Assembly (NCBI GenBank): GCA_964516845.1
Contig: CAZEXP010000002.1
Location: 1-64,000, forward strand
DNA from: JAPEKQ01 sp964516845
GTDB taxonomy: Bacteria > Joyebacterota > Joyebacteria > Joyebacterales > Joyebacteraceae
DNA: 64,000 nt
Direction: 5' to 3'
Every line of letters begins with the position of its first letter. Position 1 is the stretch's first letter. Shown in pieces: positions 26,039 to 34,556 of the stretch. The position numbers were made by a program, and so were the translations under genes. Under the pieces are notes generated by a model. The model searched no databases and was not told the origin of the DNA. It saw nothing but the letters and a program-made list of their open reading frames with translations.

Positions 26039-26782
26039 TCAGAACGGGACGTTGACGCCGAATGTGACGGCGTCCGGTTCAACACTTGCGAAGAAGCCGG
26101 GTCGCTCGGTCATCGTCGCGGCCGCGAAGTAGCCATCTCCCGACTCCGGGAACAGGAAGACCACGTCGGCGATGTTCGCGAGATAGATGATCCCGGCAAT
26201 GTAGATGAATCTCCTTCGAAGAAGATGATCATCCTCGAACTTGTCATATGCCTCGAGCATTTGCGCATAGCTGGTCTCGATCTCGTCTACCTGGTCGGCG
26301 GCGAGGTAGGCCGCGAGCGCCTCGTCGTACTTCTCCTCCGACTCGTTGCGATTCGCATCGGCCCAGAACACCGCGCCGAGCGCGGCTATCTCCGCTGAGA
26401 GGAACGCAGCGCCTTTGAGGTTCTGCTCGGTGTGGAACTGCCCCCACCCCGGGATGACGGCCGACCGCCAGCCCGCGCCGAGGCGCGTCTTCCGGACAAG
26501 ACGAACGGATATGGAGTCCTGACGCGTGCTCGACAGCATCACCAGCCCTTCCCAGTCGTTGTAGCCGAGCTTGTACGCGCGCACGCGGAACGGACCCGAC
26601 AGCCCGCGGTCGAGTCGCCACGGCGTGACGCCTCGCAGAACGTGCTCGCCCTCGAGCTCCACGATCGCTCCGGACGGCACGGACGTGATCACCACACCCG
26701 CCGTCTGCGCCCGAGCTGGAACGCTCGAGACTACGAGCATCACGAGAACGACGAGCAGCATGAGCATTCGGACATGTCTCAT
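26039..26782 (-). CDS. PEGA-domain and DUF5683-domain exported protein
   Basis: 247 aa. Signal peptide (MRHVRMLMLLVVLVMLVVSS...ARA), then a PEGA domain (VVITSVPSGAIVELEGEHV and the threonine-proline turn GVTPWRL), then a DUF5683-like membrane-associated part with WRSAVIPGWGQFH and two hydrophobic helices. PEGA domains are common in surface and periplasmic proteins of several phyla and are thought to bind the cell wall or other surface components. AAGGAG lies seven bases before the ATG. First gene of a two-gene unit with the FN3 lipoprotein. Confidence 0.88.
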   Translation of the reverse strand: MRHVRMLMLLVVLVMLVVSSVPARAQTAGVVITSVPSGAIVELEGEHVLRGVTPWRLDRGLSGPFRVRAYKLGYNDWEGLVMLSSTRQDSISVRLVRKTRLGAGWRSAVIPGWGQFHTEQNLKGAAFLSAEIAALGAVFWADANRNESEEKYDEALAAYLAADQVDEIETSYAQMLEAYDKFEDDHLLRRRFIYIAGIIYLANIADVVFLFPESGDGYFAAATMTERPGFFASVEPDAVTFGVNVPF

Positions 26783-26820
26783 TTCTCGCTCCTTCGGAAA
26801 ACGCCTCTCATTGCGTCGCG

Positions 26821-26849
26821 ATTCTATGGGCGCTCCCCCCGGGTGTCAA
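26821..26849 (-). promoter_or_regulatory. Sigma-70-type promoter of the PEGA-lipoprotein unit
   Basis: Minus strand TTGACA (26849-26844), 17-bp spacer, TAGAAT (26826-26821): as good as the tRNA-tuf promoter. It starts 18 bp after the prsR stop codon, separating the surface-protein genes from the long upstream operon. Confidence 0.75.
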
Positions 26850-26866
26850 CAGACCCGACGGCCGCG

Positions 26867-28201
26867 CTACGCAACATCCTTGTATTCAGCCGGATCGACG
26901 CCGAACTTCCGCAGGAGATCGTACATCGTGGGCCGGCTGACGCCGATGGCCCGCGCTGCGAGACTGACATTGCCGGCGCTCCTGCGGATGGCCTCCGTGA
27001 CCATGTCGCGCTCCAGTTCGCTTCGAGCCTCCCCGAGCGTCCGCTCGGAGAGCGCCGCAGCCGAGAGCCCGAGGTCATCAGGTGTCACCCTCGCGCCTCG
27101 ATGGGTCGCCAGCGCGCGACGCACGCGATTGATGAGCTCGGGGATGTTCCCCGGCCAGTCATAGGCCATGAGCACCCGTACTGCTGCTCGTGTGAACGCC
27201 GGCGCCACGGTCCTCTGACCGCCGGTGATTCCGGACGCACGGCGCTCGCCGGCGATTCGCCGCGCGAACTCTCCTGCCAGAAGCACGACGTCGCGCTCGC
27301 GGTCGCGCAGGGGTGGAAGTGTGATGACGTGACAATCGACGGCCTCGCAGAGTCGCTCCGCCCGGCTGCGACCACACCGCACCCCGCCGCTTCCGGCTGC
27401 CGGAGCAACATCGGCGCACATGATGACGCGCACGTCGGGACGGGGCAGGATGTCTTCGCCGCGTACGCCCCCCGTCAGATACTGCATGAGTTCATCGTCG
27501 GCATCGTGGAACCCTGACACGTCGGGGAGCAACAGCGTGCCGCCGTCGGCACGGGCGAGCGCCTCGGTCAGCGTTCCACCGACGGCAACCTCGAACGGTC
27601 CGGCGGCGCGAGTGCCGATGTGATGGATGACGCCCGCGAGAGTCTCTCTGCCGGTGCCCGGCTCGCCTACGATGAGCACCGGGTCGGTCGTCTCGGCCGC
27701 CCGGCGGGCCCTCCCGAACACGGCCCTCATGGCTGCGCACTCTCCGACCATCCCGTCCAGCACGGTGGGCTCCCCATCGCCCATCGATCCTCCGTACCGC
27801 TCGATTTCCTGCACCTTGAACGCTCTCGCAATGAGGGCGCGGAGTTCGTCGAGATCGACCGGCTTCACGTAGTAGTCGAAGGCCCCGAGCGCGAGCGCCC
27901 GCGATGCGCGGCTCATGTCATCGCTGGCCGTGACGATGACGACCTTCAGAAACGGGTCCATCACCTTGAGCGCGGGGAGTATCTCCAGGCCTTCCTCCCC
28001 TTCACCCGGATGTCCGAGAAGCGAGAGATCGAGCGTCACGAGACCCGGTCGCTCGCGCTCGGCGACCTCCAGGGCCTCGGCCGGCGACGCGGCGAGCGAC
28101 ACGTCGTACTCCCCGGACAGCGCCCAGCGGAGCTGCGTGCGGATCGCGGCGTCGTCGTCGACGATGAGGATACGCTTGACCTCGCTCGACCGTCTCTGCA
28201 T
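26867..28201 (-). CDS. prsR: PrsR-like PEP-CTERM response regulator with degenerate sigma-54 (AAA+) domain
   Basis: 444 aa; its start codon shares one base with the prsK stop. Residues 1-130 are a receiver domain (VDDD at 14-17, phospho-acceptor D58 in VTLDLSL, K113). The C-terminal Fis-type helix-turn-helix (LAARAIGVSRPTMYDLLRKF) is typical of PrsR. The AAA+ domain between them is damaged: Walker A is GEPGTGRE (Lys to Arg), Walker B ends LLLPDV instead of LFLDE[IV], and about 30 residues that should carry the GAFTGA sigma-54 contact loop are absent between GPFEVA and GGTLL. It probably no longer activates sigma-54 polymerase but may still bind DNA on phosphorylation. Confidence 0.88.
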   Translation of the reverse strand: MQRRSSEVKRILIVDDDAAIRTQLRWALSGEYDVSLAASPAEALEVAERERPGLVTLDLSLLGHPGEGEEGLEILPALKVMDPFLKVVIVTASDDMSRASRALALGAFDYYVKPVDLDELRALIARAFKVQEIERYGGSMGDGEPTVLDGMVGECAAMRAVFGRARRAAETTDPVLIVGEPGTGRETLAGVIHHIGTRAAGPFEVAVGGTLTEALARADGGTLLLPDVSGFHDADDELMQYLTGGVRGEDILPRPDVRVIMCADVAPAAGSGGVRCGRSRAERLCEAVDCHVITLPPLRDRERDVVLLAGEFARRIAGERRASGITGGQRTVAPAFTRAAVRVLMAYDWPGNIPELINRVRRALATHRGARVTPDDLGLSAAALSERTLGEARSELERDMVTEAIRRSAGNVSLAARAIGVSRPTMYDLLRKFGVDPAEYKDVA

Positions 28202-30384
28202 CAGATCATCTCCGCGGGTACCCAGAATTCGAAGCTGGCGCCGGAACCGCCCGGGACGAGGGCTATTCCGCCTCCGAGCTCCTCGAGCATGACCCGACAC
28301 TGGTAGAGCCCGACGCCAAGCCCCGACGCGGTTCCGCTGCGGAACGGCGCGAAGAGTTCACCCGACTCAAGCATGTCGGCAGGGACTCCTGGACCCGCAT
28401 CCGTTACGCGAACGACGAGGCGTCCGTCGGATGAGTTCCCGGCCCGGACCTCGACCTGACCCGCTCCGGACATCGCGTCGGCCGCGTTCCTCAACAGGTT
28501 CTCCAGGACGGTGCTGACCGCGCCGGCGCTCTCTCCCAGCTCTCCGACGCCGTCCGTCTGCAGGTCAACGCGCACATCCGAACCGGAGGCGCCGACGCCG
28601 GCCCGCCGCATCGCCTCGGCGACGACGGTCGCCAGCGGCGTCCTCCGAGCGGCATGGAGCAGTCCGGACGGAGCGGTCTTCGCGCCGACGGGGTCGGCGG
28701 CCCGCCACGTCGTATCACCGGACGCCGCGCCAGAACCGCCCGCGTGTCCCGAGACGCGTTCGATGACCCGCTCGATACCTCGCGCGGTCTCCGCCACGGA
28801 TTCGATCAGATCGCGCTGGAACGCCGGGTCGTCGATCGATCTCTCGGCGTTGCGCACCATGAGAGACAGCCCGGACAGCGAGTTCTTGAGGTCGTGCACG
28901 ACGAACGACGAGACGCGGTGAAGAGACTCCATCTCCCGCGTCGCCGACAGATCGGCGGCAAGTCGCGAGGCCAGCAGCGTGCTCCCCGCCTGCCGCCCGA
29001 CCATCTCAAGCAACAGCACGTCCTCGTGGGTGTACCTGCCGGGTCTCAGGCTGCCGCTCCGACTGACGAGCACGACGCCGATGAGACCGCCGTTCGCGCC
29101 GAGCGGGACCGCGACCTCATAGCCGCCGGCCCCGAGGGCGCCGGCATGCCGGTCTCCCCAGTCGCGCAGAAGAGGGTCCAGCGTCGTTCCCGCGATCCTC
29201 AGGGGTCCGGACCCCGACTCGAACGCGTCGATGAGATCCGCATCCGACACGGCCTCGACGAGCGCGGGCGTGAGGCCGCGCCGCGCCCGGACGCGCGCGC
29301 CGGCGCCTGAACGCTCCAGCGTCGCCCCGACCACCGGATCCGCGTCGAACGTCTCCCGCATCAGGCCGAGCACGCGTTCGAGGATGTCGACCTCGCGCGT
29401 GACGCCGGCGAGCGCGAGAGATGTCCTGCTCCACTCCCGCCGGTAGTCGTAGCGACTCACGTAGAAATTCGTGTCGATGAACCGCCTGATCGCACGCCGC
29501 GTGCGTATCGAGAACATGAAGACAGCGAGAATGAGCACCGCGGCGAAGATGAGCGAGACGGTGGTGGCAAGCGACGGCCCCCACCCCTGCTCCCGGGCCA
29601 CCCACCCGGCGGCGCCGAGCACGAGCAGATAGGCGCCGGCGATGAATGCGGTAAGCGACGTGTAGAACACCGGTCGACCCACGGACACGCGCGAATCGTC
29701 AAACCTGCGACGCGCGACCGACCAGCTCACGAGCGCGAGCGCCGCCAGGACGGGAACCGCCCCGGCCGTCAGATGAGGGAGGCGCACACTCGAGTAGAGC
29801 AGCGCCATGGAGAGTACGAACACGTGATAGACGATGGCCGCCGCTATCCCGATGAGCGAGTGCTTGATCCCGGCGAGCACGGCAGGCGCCGAGGAGCGCG
29901 CTGTCACTTCGAGATTGAACAGACTCATCACACACACGCCGATCATGATGAGGGCCGCGTAGTGCCCGTAAGATGTCAGCGTGATGACATACCCGTCGAC
30001 CGACCGGTCAACACCCCCGACAAGCAGGCCGTAGGCCCCGGCCCAACTCGCGGCGGCGGACAGGACGATGGTCGCGACGATCAGCCCGCGGTGACTCCTC
30101 AGGAGCCCGGACCCGCGCCCGCGCGCCAGCAGGAGCGTAACGAACAACCAGGGGACCGGAACAAGCGGCGCAATCGTGGCGGCCACGTTCACACGACCGA
30201 ACGCCACGAACGTCGTTGGACTCACACGCACAGACCCGGCCGCGAAGAGCCAGGCCGCCGTGAGCGCGGCGGCCGCCGCGAACCACATCCGGTCGGCGCG
30301 CCTCCTCCCCCTGACGAGGGCGAAGCCGGCCGCCGCCAGGCACGCGGCGCACGTGGTGAGTATCAATACCGAGAACCCGTCCAT
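28201..30384 (-). CDS. prsK: PEP-CTERM system histidine kinase PrsK
   Basis: 727 aa. About eight transmembrane helices in residues 1-300, a GAF-like domain (~310-470), then a kinase core. The phospho-acceptor region SFVVHDLKNSLSGLSLM (His about 497) is the PrsK signature, followed by the ATP-binding N-box LENLLRNAADAM, G1-box VTDAGPGVP and G2 region GLGVGLYQCR. PrsK sits in the inner membrane and phosphorylates PrsR. Unlike its partner, all catalytic motifs look intact. It lies directly upstream of prsR and downstream of the TPR lipoprotein in the long exopolysaccharide operon. Confidence 0.93.
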   Translation of the reverse strand: MDGFSVLILTTCAACLAAAGFALVRGRRRADRMWFAAAAALTAAWLFAAGSVRVSPTTFVAFGRVNVAATIAPLVPVPWLFVTLLLARGRGSGLLRSHRGLIVATIVLSAAASWAGAYGLLVGGVDRSVDGYVITLTSYGHYAALIMIGVCVMSLFNLEVTARSSAPAVLAGIKHSLIGIAAAIVYHVFVLSMALLYSSVRLPHLTAGAVPVLAALALVSWSVARRRFDDSRVSVGRPVFYTSLTAFIAGAYLLVLGAAGWVAREQGWGPSLATTVSLIFAAVLILAVFMFSIRTRRAIRRFIDTNFYVSRYDYRREWSRTSLALAGVTREVDILERVLGLMRETFDADPVVGATLERSGAGARVRARRGLTPALVEAVSDADLIDAFESGSGPLRIAGTTLDPLLRDWGDRHAGALGAGGYEVAVPLGANGGLIGVVLVSRSGSLRPGRYTHEDVLLLEMVGRQAGSTLLASRLAADLSATREMESLHRVSSFVVHDLKNSLSGLSLMVRNAERSIDDPAFQRDLIESVAETARGIERVIERVSGHAGGSGAASGDTTWRAADPVGAKTAPSGLLHAARRTPLATVVAEAMRRAGVGASGSDVRVDLQTDGVGELGESAGAVSTVLENLLRNAADAMSGAGQVEVRAGNSSDGRLVVRVTDAGPGVPADMLESGELFAPFRSGTASGLGVGLYQCRVMLEELGGGIALVPGGSGASFEFWVPAEMI

Positions 30385-30390
30385 CTCTTC

Positions 30391-30424
30391 CTGCTCCGCC
30401 TGTGATCTTCTGCTCCGCCTGTGA
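30391..30424. repeat. 15-bp direct repeat between the TPR lipoprotein gene and prsK
   Basis: CTGCTCCGCCTGTGA occurs at 30391-30405 and 30410-30424, a 19-bp period, with a partial third copy (CTCCGCC) at the adjacent stop codon. It fills almost the whole gap upstream of prsK. Confidence 0.7.
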
Positions 30425-30428
30425 CTCC

Positions 30429-31979
30429 CTACTCCGCCAACGACTCCAGGATATCCCTCGCTCGCCCGACCCCGGCGTGTTCCGGATAGCGCTCGATCAC
30501 GGCCCGAAGCAGTTCCGCTGCGCGGTCGGGTTGGTCGAGTTTCCCTCTGTAGATGTCGGCCGCCTGCAACAGCATCCCGGGGGCCGCCTGTGTGTCCGGG
30601 AACTTCGCCGCCGTCTCAGACAGAAGCGAAGCGGCGTCACCCCAGGACTCCTGCCGCAGCCTGGTCTCTATCATGTAGTTCCGGGCGGCCATCTCCGCCG
30701 GCGTGCCGCCGTAGTCCCGAGTGACACGCGCGTAGATCTGCGCCGCCTCGTCGAGCGCCGTCACAGCGGCCGCGGTTTCGCCCATCTCTTCGTACAGATC
30801 GACGATCTTCAATGGCGCCGCGAGCCCGTACATCGTGGTCGGGAACTCCGCCCCCAACGCCGAGTACTCCGCGACAGCCGCGTCCCTGCGCCCCTCGAGC
30901 TCGAAGCTTGCCGCCCGGTGCTGCTTCGCCGTCGCGGCGATCGCTTCTTCGTCCCCGAATCGATCGATGACCGTAGTGAGCCGCTCTCTCGCTTCCTCAT
31001 AACGACCCTCGGCGATATCCATGAGCGCGAGCGCAACATCGGCCGTCGCCCCCGCGGTCGTCTCACCGTACGAGTCGGAAACGCGCTCGTAGAACATGCG
31101 GGATGTCCGCTTGTCGCCGAGCCGCGCGCCGTGGATCTCCGCCAGCGAGAGCCAGACATTGGCCCTGTTCTCGTCGCTGCCGTAGTCGGCGTCGAGTCTT
31201 TCGTGGACGGCGACAGCGTCACGCCAACGCCCCTGAGCGGAGTACGCATCGGCGCTCATGCGAAGCGCGGCCTCACCGGTCCGGCTGCCGCTCCACGTTT
31301 CAGCCCACGACGCGTAGGTCTCGTTCGCCTCCTCGAAAACGCGCGTCGCCTGGTCTCCCATGCCGCGGACCGCGTACGACGTCGCCCGCCGGAGCGGAAG
31401 ACGCAGGATCCTGAGGTCGGGCGCATCGCCCTTGTCGTCCATCGCCGGTCCCCATCGGTCGAGCAGATCGCCCATCTCGTCGACGGCGCCGCCGAAATCG
31501 CCCGTCGCCTCGCGGACCGACGCCAGCCGGAGCCCTGCTTCGACAGCGAGGTTCCGCTCGAACGAATAGCGGTCGCGGACCGACTCGAGAAGCTCGACCG
31601 CTTCGCCGATCGACTCGTCGGCGGTCTCGGCTGTCGCGCGTCCCATGAGCATCGATGACAGCGCCAGACGGCTCGCCGCGGAGATCATCGCGACGTCCAC
31701 GACCTCGGGCGGCGTCGCTTCATCGATCGTCTCCGGCGGCGGGAATCGGTCGACGATCTCACGATGGCCGTCCATGACCCGCGCGATCATCTCGTCGGTG
31801 GCGATCTCCGCATTCTCCGACATCGCCCGCTCCAGCGTCCTGACCTGCCACGACATCCGTTCCGCGCGATATCGCTCGGTGAGTTCCGCGTTGCCGCATC
31901 CTGTGAGCCCGACAGCGAGCGCGGCGAACAGGAGGATGGCCGCGACCTGCCGCGGCAGTATGAGTCGCGTACTCAGCAT
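30429..31979 (-). CDS. TPR-repeat lipoprotein of the exosortase locus
   Basis: 516 aa from an ATG with AGGGGGTGA upstream. Lipobox GLTGC (Cys 28), then helical tetratricopeptide-like repeats throughout (for example YEEARERLTTVIDRFGDEEA and RAAELLRAVIERYPEHAGVG). Outer-membrane TPR lipoproteins such as PrsT and PelC-like partners commonly accompany exosortase and exopolysaccharide loci as assembly scaffolds. Here it lies between a membrane protein and prsK. Its sequence does not allow me to say whether it is PrsT itself. The role as export scaffold is inferred from position and architecture. Confidence 0.85.
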   Translation of the reverse strand: MLSTRLILPRQVAAILLFAALAVGLTGCGNAELTERYRAERMSWQVRTLERAMSENAEIATDEMIARVMDGHREIVDRFPPPETIDEATPPEVVDVAMISAASRLALSSMLMGRATAETADESIGEAVELLESVRDRYSFERNLAVEAGLRLASVREATGDFGGAVDEMGDLLDRWGPAMDDKGDAPDLRILRLPLRRATSYAVRGMGDQATRVFEEANETYASWAETWSGSRTGEAALRMSADAYSAQGRWRDAVAVHERLDADYGSDENRANVWLSLAEIHGARLGDKRTSRMFYERVSDSYGETTAGATADVALALMDIAEGRYEEARERLTTVIDRFGDEEAIAATAKQHRAASFELEGRRDAAVAEYSALGAEFPTTMYGLAAPLKIVDLYEEMGETAAAVTALDEAAQIYARVTRDYGGTPAEMAARNYMIETRLRQESWGDAASLLSETAAKFPDTQAAPGMLLQAADIYRGKLDQPDRAAELLRAVIERYPEHAGVGRARDILESLAE

Positions 31980-31980
31980 G

Positions 31981-32871
31981 TCACTCACCCCCTTTCTCAA
32001 CCTGGCTCGGGCGCGCCGACCAGCTGACCGGACCTTCGTTCTGCGTGGCGTACAGGAAGAACCGCGTTGCCGCGCCGAGCGTGAAGAAGGTCGAATACAG
32101 GATCACGATGACCCACACGACGAGCACGACAGTCAGCCCCTCGGGCGCGAACCGGTAGGCGATCGTCGTCCCGTTCCTCGCCAGCCACGCGGGCAGGAGT
32201 TCGAGGACCGTCGGCACCGCAACGATGAGGTATGTGGTGACCGGGTTCTTCAGGGCGAGCGCAATGCTCCCTCCGATCGCGCCGCCGATCCTTCTTCTTG
32301 CGAGCATGACGTAGGGAATGACGTAGATGAACAGCGCCTGGACCGCCAGCACCGCCGCGATGGATGCCATCCTGATGATTCGGAACCTGGCCGGCCGCGC
32401 GTCCGCGAGATGCCCCCAGAACGTCGTGGGGATCCTCGATACCAGCTGGACGAGTACGGTCGTGACAAGCACGGCGATTGCGACCGGCACGTACCGCCGG
32501 AACGCCTCCCGCCAGCCATCCCCGGCCCCGTCGTCGCCGCCCGTGTAGTACGATGCGAACAGCCACACAGCCGCCGCCGTTGCAGCGCCGCCCAGGAGCA
32601 CCGAGAGCACGACGTCGGCCTGCCCGAACGACGCGCGGAGCGCCAGGAAGCAGGTCGGATAGTGGAGCGCCGCCTCACCAAGCCGCCACTGGATGAGCGG
32701 GGCGACGGTCGATGCGAACGGCGGGTACGCGAAGAATGCGAGGATCGCGAGCACCGCGAGCTGCGCCGCTGCATAGATGAGGAGCGGCCCGAGAGCGACG
32801 CGACGCCTCAGCGCCGACAGCATCTCCGACCAGCTCCAGATGAGCGCGTTGAACTGCTGGACCAGGTCCAT
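31981..32871 (-). CDS. Uncharacterised multi-pass membrane protein next to exosortase
   Basis: 296 aa with about six hydrophobic helices (for example LAVLAILAFFAY, VPVAIAVLVTTVLVQLV, VVLVVWVIVILYSTFFTL). No motif I recognise; the general look (paired helices with a hydrophilic N-terminus) resembles the DUF975/DUF4013-like glycerophosphoryl-type membrane domains, with low confidence. It is 15 bp after exosortase and one base before the TPR lipoprotein, so it is probably part of the PEP-CTERM sorting or polysaccharide export apparatus. Confidence 0.8.
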   Translation of the reverse strand: MDLVQQFNALIWSWSEMLSALRRRVALGPLLIYAAAQLAVLAILAFFAYPPFASTVAPLIQWRLGEAALHYPTCFLALRASFGQADVVLSVLLGGAATAAAVWLFASYYTGGDDGAGDGWREAFRRYVPVAIAVLVTTVLVQLVSRIPTTFWGHLADARPARFRIIRMASIAAVLAVQALFIYVIPYVMLARRRIGGAIGGSIALALKNPVTTYLIVAVPTVLELLPAWLARNGTTIAYRFAPEGLTVVLVVWVIVILYSTFFTLGAATRFFLYATQNEGPVSWSARPSQVEKGGE

Positions 32872-32886
32872 CTCGTCCCCTTTCGG

Positions 32887-34527
32887 TCAGTACTGGGACC
32901 GGCTGTCGTCGAAGAGTTCTGACAGTCTCGGTTGAGCCTCTTCTGAGAATTCCTTGACGAGCGCGAGAGCCGCGTCGACGTCCCCGTTCTCGATGGGCGT
33001 CGATACGCGCACGAACGCTCCGAACGTCACGTTCTCCCGGATCCCCGCCGAGGCCATCCTCGCGAGGAACCTATCTCTGTCGGCCGTCGCCAGGTCCCCG
33101 GCCGTGTACCACCAGTAGGCGGCCAGTCGCTCCCTGCCCGCCTCCCGCACGAGAGCCCAGTTCGCGTCGAAGCTCCCGTCCGGGCGGTCGAGCGTGAAGA
33201 GTCCGGTCTGGCCAACGTCCCAGCCCTGCGCGCGGTAGCAGACCATCGGGTCGTGCGCTCCGTATCGCTCGTTCTCGTGGTAGATGATGACGAACCAGAC
33301 GAGCGCGCCATCCGCGCGCCGGTACTCCCTGACCAGGGTGTCGTCCGCGTCCAACTCGTCGTAGACGACGTCGTCGAACCTCAGATCGCTGCTCCGCCAC
33401 TCCCCGACCTCGGTCGGGAACGCCGCGAGCCCCGCCTCTTCGAGAACGATGGCGCGCTGAGGCGCGAACTGAACGTACACGGCCGTCGCCGCGAGGAGCA
33501 CGGCGGTGATGACGAGCGCGACCCGGGCGCGGCGACTGAGAGTCCGAGCGACCGCCATCCCGATCTTCGCTCCCCCGTTGTCGGTCTCCGCGCCGATATC
33601 ACGGCCGCACCGCAGAAGCCCGCGGAGAATGAAGAGCCCGCCGAGCGCGATGAAGAACAGGAGGAACCCGGAGAAATCGTGGAAGAAACCGAGCGCCACA
33701 TCGATGCCCCAGACGTTCGCAACGGCGCAGAGCACGGCGATGCGCACGGTGTTCGCGACAACTGCGAGCGGTATGGCCGCCAGCAGAAGCACAATCCGCT
33801 TCCATGTCTTCGCGCGCGTGAAGTACGCGAACAGCGCGCCGAGCGCGACGAGCGCGATGAGCGACCGGAGCCCGCTGCAGGGATCGGCGATCCTCAGCGA
33901 CCCGGCCGGAATGTGGATAGTCATTCCGGATCTGGCGAGCGGGATGCCCATCTTCACGGCGATGGCGCTTCCGACCCGCGCCGATATGAGCTTGAGCTTG
34001 AAGCTGACAACGTTCATCAGGAACGGGGGCATCGGCAGCATGAAGGCGAGATATCCGAGCGGAAACCAGAGAACGCGCATCGCGCGCCCGCCAAGCAGCG
34101 CGAGCGCGAGCCCGAAGAGCAGCAGCACGAACGAGTATCCCTGCGCCATGAAGACGCCGGAGCGTATCGAAACGAGGTGACCCGCGAGCGCAAGCGCTGC
34201 GAGAACAAGCCCAACTACCGCACCGGACGCCCCGGGCCCGGCGGGGATACGCGCGCCGGCTGGACCGACGGGCGCGCCTGGACGGTCGTCCTCAGCATCC
34301 ATCGCCTCGGCGACGCTCTTTCGGACGTACCAGAGCAGAAAGATGACGATCGGCGGGATGAGAGCTCCGTGCGAGTAGTTCGGATTCGTCTCCCACGTCC
34401 GCCAGAGAGTGGCGAACGTGTGACGATAGACGAGCGCGACGAGGACCGTGATGACGATCCCCCCCGCAATGGCAGCCGGGCGTATCACGGTTCCGGTGGC
34501 CGCCTTCGAGTCTCTCCTGCCGGTCAT
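32887..34527 (-). CDS. xrtA: Exosortase fused to EpsI domain (XrtA-type)
   Basis: 546 aa from an ATG with AGGAGAGG upstream. Residues 1-310 are an eight-helix exosortase: the catalytic triad is Cys217 (DPCSGLRS), Arg262 (ANTVRIAVLC) and His283 (FFHDFSGFL). Residues ~345-546 are an EpsI domain (AFPTEVGEWR, HDPMVCYRAQGWDV). Exosortases cut PEP-CTERM proteins at the inner membrane and attach the mature protein to the cell surface; EpsI is usually linked to exopolysaccharide. Substrates in this window are the two proteins at 19051 and 20016. Exact exosortase subtype not settled; A-type fits the EpsI fusion. Confidence 0.93.
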   Translation of the reverse strand: MTGRRDSKAATGTVIRPAAIAGGIVITVLVALVYRHTFATLWRTWETNPNYSHGALIPPIVIFLLWYVRKSVAEAMDAEDDRPGAPVGPAGARIPAGPGASGAVVGLVLAALALAGHLVSIRSGVFMAQGYSFVLLLFGLALALLGGRAMRVLWFPLGYLAFMLPMPPFLMNVVSFKLKLISARVGSAIAVKMGIPLARSGMTIHIPAGSLRIADPCSGLRSLIALVALGALFAYFTRAKTWKRIVLLLAAIPLAVVANTVRIAVLCAVANVWGIDVALGFFHDFSGFLLFFIALGGLFILRGLLRCGRDIGAETDNGGAKIGMAVARTLSRRARVALVITAVLLAATAVYVQFAPQRAIVLEEAGLAAFPTEVGEWRSSDLRFDDVVYDELDADDTLVREYRRADGALVWFVIIYHENERYGAHDPMVCYRAQGWDVGQTGLFTLDRPDGSFDANWALVREAGRERLAAYWWYTAGDLATADRDRFLARMASAGIRENVTFGAFVRVSTPIENGDVDAALALVKEFSEEAQPRLSELFDDSRSQY

Positions 34528-34556
34528 ATCGCCTCTCCTCCGCCGCAACGCGGCAG

